A program made the position numbers and the translations under genes. A stretch of DNA of 10,378 nt. It comes from Gammaproteobacteria bacterium. GTDB taxonomy: Bacteria; Pseudomonadota; Gammaproteobacteria; Steroidobacterales; Steroidobacteraceae. The notes beneath the pieces are model-generated. The model was not told where the DNA came from and made no database searches. It saw only the letters and a program-made list of their open reading frames with translations. The DNA is taken from assembly GCA_030040235.1 (NCBI GenBank), contig JASHUC010000205.1, positions 1 through 10,378 of the forward strand, in the 5' to 3' direction. This document shows, one piece after another, positions 6,560-10,378 of the stretch; position 1 is the stretch's first letter, and the number at the start of each line of letters is the position of its first letter.

Positions 6560-6744
6560 GAGCCTCACTCTATCCTGCCGGCAGCCGCGTTCCGTGAATG
6601 TGCGCACTTTCGCGCGCGAGACCGGGTGGGCGGGACGAAGGCTTCGCTGTCGCACCGCAAGAGCTTTCCCTACCGCACTGCAAGAGAACTCACTCGGTCG
6701 AGCCGTACGCACAACAATGGGGCAACGAGCCTGGAACCGCGCCT
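6560..6744. other. 185-base intergenic region, no gene seen
   Basis: This stretch separates the FAD-oxidoreductase stop from the start of the small Cys-containing protein. Open frames through it encode Arg/Ser-rich low-complexity sequence with no recognisable family. I find no convincing sigma-70 promoter pair, terminator or RNA gene. It presumably holds the promoter of the small gene. Confidence 0.5.
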
Positions 6745-7995
6745 CTACATTGCACTGCGGCAGCCGGCCGCAGCCGCGGCGATCTCCGGCGTTCGCACGT
6801 GCTCCGGCCGAAACCCGACCGCGAGCAGTCGCGCCGGAATGCGCCGCAGCGCCGGCCACGCATCGACGAGTCTGAGAAGCAGCGGCACCTCGGGTCTCCC
6901 GGTCGACTGCAGCGCCGGACTCACGACGCGCTCCTGCATGATGAGCTGAAGCCGCTGTGTGGCTCGTGTGGGCCACGCGCGCCGATGCTGAATGGCCTGC
7001 AAGTCCGCTTCCGTGACACGCCCCGCCGCGAGAGGCTCGGCCAATCGATTGGCCGCAGCCACCGCATCCTGCACGGCGAGGTTGATGCCGACCCCGCCGA
7101 TCGGTGACATGGCATGCGCCGCATCACCGATCAGGAGCAGTCCCGCTCGCCACCACCGAGGCAGCCGGTCCACCCGGACACTGAGGAGTCTCACATCATC
7201 GAAGCTCGCAAGCTCCCCGAGGCGATCGGCGAGAAACGGGGAGAGCGCGGCGATGCTCCTGCGAAACGCATCGATACCGGCGGCCCTGATGCGATCGGCG
7301 CTCCCCTTCGGTATCACGTAAGCGCATTGCCAGTACTCGCCGCGATTGAGCATGATCAGCAGAGCGCCGGCCTCCACGTGACCGAAGGTCTCCGCAGCAT
7401 CGCTCGCCTTGCGCGAGATGCGAAACCACAGCACGTCCATGGGCGCGCCGAAATCGATGCCTTCGAGACCGGAGCGCGAGCGGACGGTCGAATGCCGCCC
7501 GTCACAGCCTACGACGAGACCGGCGCGCAGGGTGAGCTCGCCTCGGGGGACCTTCGCGCGGACTCCGGCGATGCGTCCTGATTCGACGAGCAGATCGGCC
7601 GCCTCCGTGCACAGATGCAGCTCGAACGTCGGGTATCGCGCAGCCTGCTTGGCGAGAAAATTGAGGAAATCCCACTGCGGCATCAACGCGATGAACTTGC
7701 AGCGGGTTGGCAGGCGCGTGAGGTCGACCAGCCGGATGTGCTCGTCCCCGATCTGCACCGAGAGACGCTCCACTTTCTGATGGGTCAGCCGCAGAAAATC
7801 CTCGAGTAAACCGAGCTCGTGCATCAACTCGAGAGTCGAGGGATGCACGGTATCGCCGCGAAAATCGCGCAGGAAATCGGCATGCTTCTCGAGCACAGCG
7901 ACCTCGACCCCTGCCCTGGCGAGCAGGAAGCCGAGCATCATGCCGGCGGGCCCCCCGCCGACGATGCAGCACTGCTTGTAGAGAGAGCTGCTCAC
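6745..7995 (-). CDS. FAD-dependent monooxygenase/oxidoreductase (UbiH/p-hydroxybenzoate hydroxylase-like fold)
   Basis: A 416-residue flavoprotein of the class A aromatic hydroxylase type. The N-terminal Rossmann motif is IVGGGPAGMMLGFLLARAG (11-29), ending in the acidic ribose-binding residue E36. The middle motif is GCDGRHSTVR (163-172, the DG motif). The second FAD motif is GDAAHAMSPIGGVGINLAVQDA (290-311). All three define the family, which hydroxylates aromatic or related substrates with NAD(P)H and O2; the substrate here is unknown. The start is GTG, with AAGG about six bases upstream on the minus strand, and the glycine motif sits at the expected distance. It lies 34 bases after the acyl-CoA synthetase gene and is likely co-transcribed with it. 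The coding sequence ends unusually with a terminal methionine codon directly before TAG, and there is no sign of truncation. Confidence 0.9.
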   Translation of the reverse strand: MSSSLYKQCCIVGGGPAGMMLGFLLARAGVEVAVLEKHADFLRDFRGDTVHPSTLELMHELGLLEDFLRLTHQKVERLSVQIGDEHIRLVDLTRLPTRCKFIALMPQWDFLNFLAKQAARYPTFELHLCTEAADLLVESGRIAGVRAKVPRGELTLRAGLVVGCDGRHSTVRSRSGLEGIDFGAPMDVLWFRISRKASDAAETFGHVEAGALLIMLNRGEYWQCAYVIPKGSADRIRAAGIDAFRRSIAALSPFLADRLGELASFDDVRLLSVRVDRLPRWWRAGLLLIGDAAHAMSPIGGVGINLAVQDAVAAANRLAEPLAAGRVTEADLQAIQHRRAWPTRATQRLQLIMQERVVSPALQSTGRPEVPLLLRLVDAWPALRRIPARLLAVGFRPEHVRTPEIAAAAAGCRSAM

Positions 7996-8029
7996 GGATG
8001 CCTTCGCGTGCGGTCGGTCGGGCCCCCGG

Positions 8030-9664
8030 CTATTCCCCTGTACAACCCTCGCTCAGCCGATTCCAGTACTGCTCGCGCAGCTTCGCCTTGAGCATCTTGC
8101 CGGTCGCCGTGAGCGGGATTTCCGGCACGAACACCACATCGTCGGGGAGCCACCACTTCGCCATACGGGGCTTGAGGAATTCGAGGAGCTCCGCGCGCGT
8201 CGGGCTTTCACCTTCGTGGGGAACGACGATGAGCACGGGCCGTTCACCCCATTTCGGATGGTACGCCGCCACGGCGGCCGCCAGCCGCACCTTGGGATGG
8301 GACATCGCGAGGTTCTCGAGCTCGATGGAGCTGATCCACTCCCCGCCGGACTTGATAACGTCCTTGGTGCGATCGGTGATCTTGATGAATCCGAACCGAT
8401 CCCACGTCGCCACATCGCCGGTCGGGAACCAACCTTCGGAGTCGAGCACCTCCCCGCCTTCGCCCTTGAAGTAGCCGCTCGCGATCCATGGGCCGCGCAC
8501 CCAGAGCGCACCGAACGCCGTGCCGTCGCGCGGGACGAGCGCGCCCTGCGCATCCGTGACTCTGATCTCCACGCCCCAGAGTGCGCGCCCTTGCTTGGAC
8601 AGTTGTGCCATGCGCTGCGCGGGCGGCAGCGCCTGCACCTCGGCGGTCGGGGTTCCAACCGTCCCGAGCGGGCTCGTCTCGGTCATGCCCCACGCGTGCA
8701 GGGCACGTACGCCGTGCTCGCCGAGCCCCTTGCAGACGGCGTCCGGCATCGCCGCCCCGCCGATCAGAACGCGCTCCAACGTCGGCATCTGCTGACCGGT
8801 CTCGCGCAGATACGCGAGCAGCATCGTCCAGATCGAGGGCACCGCGCCGGCAAGAGTCACCCGCTCGCTTTGAATGAGCTCGTGGAGGCTGCGCGCATCG
8901 AGCAGGCGCCCGGGAAGGACGAGCTTCGCGCCCGTCATCGGACAGCTGTAAGGCAGACTCCACCCGTTGGCATGGAACATGGGCGCGATCGGCATCACCA
9001 CATCGACCGCACGCAGCGCGAACACATCGCCCTGTATCGCCGCAAGGGCGTGGATCACCGTCGAACGGTGGCTGTAGAGCACGCCCTTGGGATTGCCGGT
9101 CGTGCCGGAGGTATAGCAGAGCGAGGAGGCGTTGCGCTCATCGAAGATCGGCCACGCGTAATCGTCCGGCGCCCCGGCGAGCAGCTCCTCGTAGCAGAGA
9201 AGCTCGAGGCCGCTCGAGGCCGGCATTGCGGCTCGAGCCTCGAGCACGACGTAGGCTCGAACGCTCTGGAGCTGCGGGGCGAGGGACTCGACGAGGGGCA
9301 CGAGATCGGGGTCGAAGAGGAGCACCCGGTCCTCGGCATGATTCATGATGTAGGTGAGCTGCTCACCGAACAGTCGCGGGTTGACGGTGTGCAGCACGGC
9401 GCCCATCCCGGAGATCCCATAGAAACACTCGAGGTGGCGATAAGTGCTCGAGGCAAGGGTCGCGACGCGATCGCCCAGACCGACGCCGAGACGCGCGAGC
9501 GCGCCCGCAAGGCGGCGCGATCGCCCTTCTACTTCGAGATAGCTCGTACGATGCAGTGAGCCGTTCGCCTGGCGCGAGACGATCTCACGATGGGGATGGT
9601 GGGTCGCTGCGTGCCGGATCAACGAGGAGATGAGCAGCTCGTGATCCTGCATGAGTCCGTACAT
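8030..9664 (-). CDS. Acyl-CoA synthetase (AMP-forming; long/medium-chain fatty acid-CoA ligase type)
   Basis: A 544-residue ANL-superfamily ligase that activates a carboxylic acid through an acyl-adenylate to its CoA thioester. All core motifs are intact: the phosphate loop YTSGTTGNPKG (184-194), the MFHANGW substrate/adenylate region (229-235), the A5 motif WGMTETSPLG (325-334), TGD (415-417), the hinge DRTKD (431-435) before GGEWIS, and the C-terminal catalytic lysine K523 in TATGKMLK. The opening MYGLMQDHELLISSLIRHAA is typical of proteobacterial AlkK-like ligases. Residues 346-368 contain the linker QALPPAQRMAQLSKQGRAL. The start at 9664 follows a -10-like TATACT so closely that the transcript may be leaderless; ATG at residue 5 is the alternative. 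It is the first gene of a two-gene unit with the FAD oxidoreductase, and is divergent from a PQQ alcohol dehydrogenase. Chain-length preference cannot be read from the sequence. Confidence 0.93.
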   Translation of the reverse strand: MYGLMQDHELLISSLIRHAATHHPHREIVSRQANGSLHRTSYLEVEGRSRRLAGALARLGVGLGDRVATLASSTYRHLECFYGISGMGAVLHTVNPRLFGEQLTYIMNHAEDRVLLFDPDLVPLVESLAPQLQSVRAYVVLEARAAMPASSGLELLCYEELLAGAPDDYAWPIFDERNASSLCYTSGTTGNPKGVLYSHRSTVIHALAAIQGDVFALRAVDVVMPIAPMFHANGWSLPYSCPMTGAKLVLPGRLLDARSLHELIQSERVTLAGAVPSIWTMLLAYLRETGQQMPTLERVLIGGAAMPDAVCKGLGEHGVRALHAWGMTETSPLGTVGTPTAEVQALPPAQRMAQLSKQGRALWGVEIRVTDAQGALVPRDGTAFGALWVRGPWIASGYFKGEGGEVLDSEGWFPTGDVATWDRFGFIKITDRTKDVIKSGGEWISSIELENLAMSHPKVRLAAAVAAYHPKWGERPVLIVVPHEGESPTRAELLEFLKPRMAKWWLPDDVVFVPEIPLTATGKMLKAKLREQYWNRLSEGCTGE

Positions 9665-9670
9665 GCCCGC

Positions 9671-9676
9671 AGTATA
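9671..9676 (-). promoter_or_regulatory. -10 box of the acyl-CoA synthetase gene (possible leaderless start)
   Basis: TATACT on the minus strand (5 of 6 to the TATAAT consensus). Its last base is six bases before the A of the ATG at 9664, so a normal start site would fall at or within a base or two of the start codon. No convincing -35 is seen 16-18 bases upstream, where the inverted repeat at 9687-9703 lies instead. Confidence 0.4.
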
Positions 9677-9686
9677 CGCCGGCGAT

Positions 9687-9703
9687 GGCCGCAGCCTGCG
9701 GCC
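9687..9703. repeat. 17-bp perfect inverted repeat, candidate operator
   Basis: GGCCGCAG, one base (C, 9695), then CTGCGGCC. This is a perfect 8-1-8 palindrome in the intergenic region between the acyl-CoA synthetase gene and the divergent PQQ dehydrogenase gene. It covers the -35 position expected for the minus-strand promoter, as an operator for an activator or repressor would. Such GC-rich palindromes also arise by chance or form hairpins, so regulation is inference. Confidence 0.45.
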
Positions 9704-9736
9704 CCTCGTGCTGCCGGCACCGTTGACTTTATTTCA

Positions 9737-9766
9737 TTGACCCGCGGCCTGCCGGGTTTCTAACAT
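9737..9766 (+). promoter_or_regulatory. Promoter of the PQQ dehydrogenase gene
   Basis: A -35-like TTGACC (9737-9742; 5 of 6) is separated by 18 bases from a -10-like TAACAT (9761-9766; 4 of 6). A start site near 9773 leaves a leader of about 19 bases containing the ribosome site before GTG 9792, and would exclude ATG 9765 as the start. A second TTGACT at 9723-9728 has no good -10 partner. Confidence 0.4.
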
Positions 9767-9777
9767 GCCCCCTCGAG

Positions 9778-9785
9778 AGGGAGGG
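9778..9785 (+). promoter_or_regulatory. Ribosome binding site deciding a GTG start
   Basis: AGGGAGGG lies six bases before GTG 9792. It favours that codon over the in-frame ATG at 9765 (no good site) and the ATG at 9831 (residue 14). Confidence 0.6.
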
Positions 9786-9791
9786 AAACGC

Positions 9792-10378
9792 GTGCACAAC
9801 GAGAACGGATACCCGGCGTCCCGTGCGGCGATGCTCCGGCGAGCGCTGCTGCGCACCCTCGGCATCCCCCTGCTCGTGACCGCCGCCACTGCGCTCGGCG
9901 CAGCGCCGCAGTCCCCGCCCGGATCCGCGAGCGACGCCTCCCGGCGCAGCACTGGCGAGTGGAGCATGCCCGGAGCCGACTACGGCGCCACTCGTTACAG
10001 CACACTCTCGCAGATCGACGTCCGGAATGCTCCGCGCCTTCACCCGGTGTGGACATTCTCGACCGGAGTGCTCGGGGGACACGAGGGTCAACCGCTCGTC
10101 GTGAACGACACGATGTACGTCGTGACCCCCTGGCCGAACGTGCTCTATGCGTTCGATCTCAGGCAAGAGGGCTATCCGCTGCGCTTCAAGTTCCGCCCCG
10201 CGGTGAGCCCCAACGCGCTCGGCATCGCGTGCTGCGACTCGGTGAATCGCGGCGCGTTCTTCACGGGGGGCCGAATCGTCTACAACCTGCTCGATGGCCA
10301 CACCGTCGCGGTGGATGCCGCCTCCGGGCGGCAGCTCTGGAGCACGCAGGTCGCGGACCTCGGTTCGGGCGAGACGAC
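9792..10378 (+). CDS. PQQ-dependent alcohol dehydrogenase, methanol/ethanol family (5' part)
   Basis: Partial gene: 195 codons are in the window and the frame is open at the right edge. Family members are periplasmic quinoproteins oxidising alcohols with pyrroloquinoline quinone and passing electrons to a cytochrome c. A signal peptide lies at about 14-38 (MLRRALLRTLGIPLLVTAATALGAA). Mature-protein landmarks are the first propeller element EWSMPGADYGATRYSTLSQID (56-76), the PQQ-contacting glutamate region GGHEGQPLVV (E98), TPWPNVLYAFDL (112-123), and the adjacent cysteines C147-C148 in IACCDSVNRG, which form the vicinal disulfide over PQQ in this family. A blade repeat VYNLLDGHTVAVDAASGRQLW follows (163-183). 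The GTG start is chosen for its strong AGGGAGGG site. The metal-site residues that distinguish calcium from lanthanide (XoxF-like) enzymes lie beyond the window, as would a fused cytochrome domain. It is divergent from the acyl-CoA synthetase gene, which could act on the oxidised product. Confidence 0.92.
   Translation, partial: MHNENGYPASRAAMLRRALLRTLGIPLLVTAATALGAAPQSPPGSASDASRRSTGEWSMPGADYGATRYSTLSQIDVRNAPRLHPVWTFSTGVLGGHEGQPLVVNDTMYVVTPWPNVLYAFDLRQEGYPLRFKFRPAVSPNALGIACCDSVNRGAFFTGGRIVYNLLDGHTVAVDAASGRQLWSTQVADLGSGET

Noticed and set aside
6560..6976. N-terminal extension of the small four-cysteine protein
   Set aside because: Arg/Ala-rich, partly overlapping the FAD gene in another frame, and the conserved core begins right after ATG 6559.
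9181..9240. Short repeat of GCTCGAGGCC (about 9202-9221) inside the acyl-CoA synthetase gene
   Set aside because: It lies in a variable coding region, has only two adjacent copies, and is explained by biased codons for Leu/Glu/Ser/Ala residues.
8216..9559. Plus-strand 447-codon frame antisense to the acyl-CoA synthetase
   Set aside because: Low-complexity Arg/His/Glu-rich translation. The opposite strand encodes an intact ligase with every core motif.
9729..10301. Minus-strand 190-codon frame opposite the PQQ dehydrogenase
   Set aside because: No recognisable family; it is antisense to a clear quinoprotein N terminus with signal peptide and vicinal cysteines.

Overview
The window is GC-rich (roughly two thirds G+C by eye), densely coded DNA with very long antisense shadow ORFs. 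GTG and TTG starts, Shine-Dalgarno sites, Tat and Sec signal peptides, c-type cytochromes, a PQQ dehydrogenase and an NsrR-type regulator point to an aerobic or respiratorily flexible Proteobacterium. A gammaproteobacterium is my guess, but the sequence does not prove it.

Layout. (1) An AmtB-type ammonium transporter lies on the minus strand at 38-1336. (2) A compact minus-strand operon at 1432-4122 encodes, in transcription order, a DUF488/YeaO-like protein, a Tat-exported thiamine-pyrophosphate (TPP) enzyme of the acetolactate synthase/pyruvate oxidase superfamily, and a small secreted mono-haem cytochrome c. The last two overlap by ATGA. (3) Divergent from it on the plus strand are a secreted protein with one CLSCH haem site (4243-5694) and an NsrR-like Rrf2 regulator (5732-6208). 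(4) A small Cys-containing conserved protein is encoded convergently on the minus strand (6260-6559). (5) A minus-strand pair encodes an acyl-CoA synthetase (8030-9664) and an FAD-dependent monooxygenase-like protein (6745-7995). (6) Divergent from that pair is the 5' part of a PQQ-dependent alcohol dehydrogenase gene (from 9792), cut by the window edge.

The most interesting part is 1432-6208. The divergent intergenic region holds a 31-bp palindrome centred on 4220. Its core has the 11-1-11 layout and AAGAT ends of known NsrR operators, and the nearby regulator looks like NsrR, with D8 and the three-cysteine cluster region. This suggests an NsrR-controlled, nitric-oxide- or redox-responsive module. 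In it, an exported TPP enzyme would oxidise a 2-oxo acid or similar substrate in the periplasm and pass electrons to the co-encoded cytochrome c. The regulon link is supported by sequence and context. The substrate and electron path are inference.

The right-hand part looks like ordinary catabolism: acyl activation, flavin hydroxylation and periplasmic alcohol oxidation. The ligase/PQQ-dehydrogenase intergenic region contains an 8-1-8 inverted repeat, a candidate operator for an unknown regulator. No tRNA, rRNA, CRISPR array or insertion sequence was seen.
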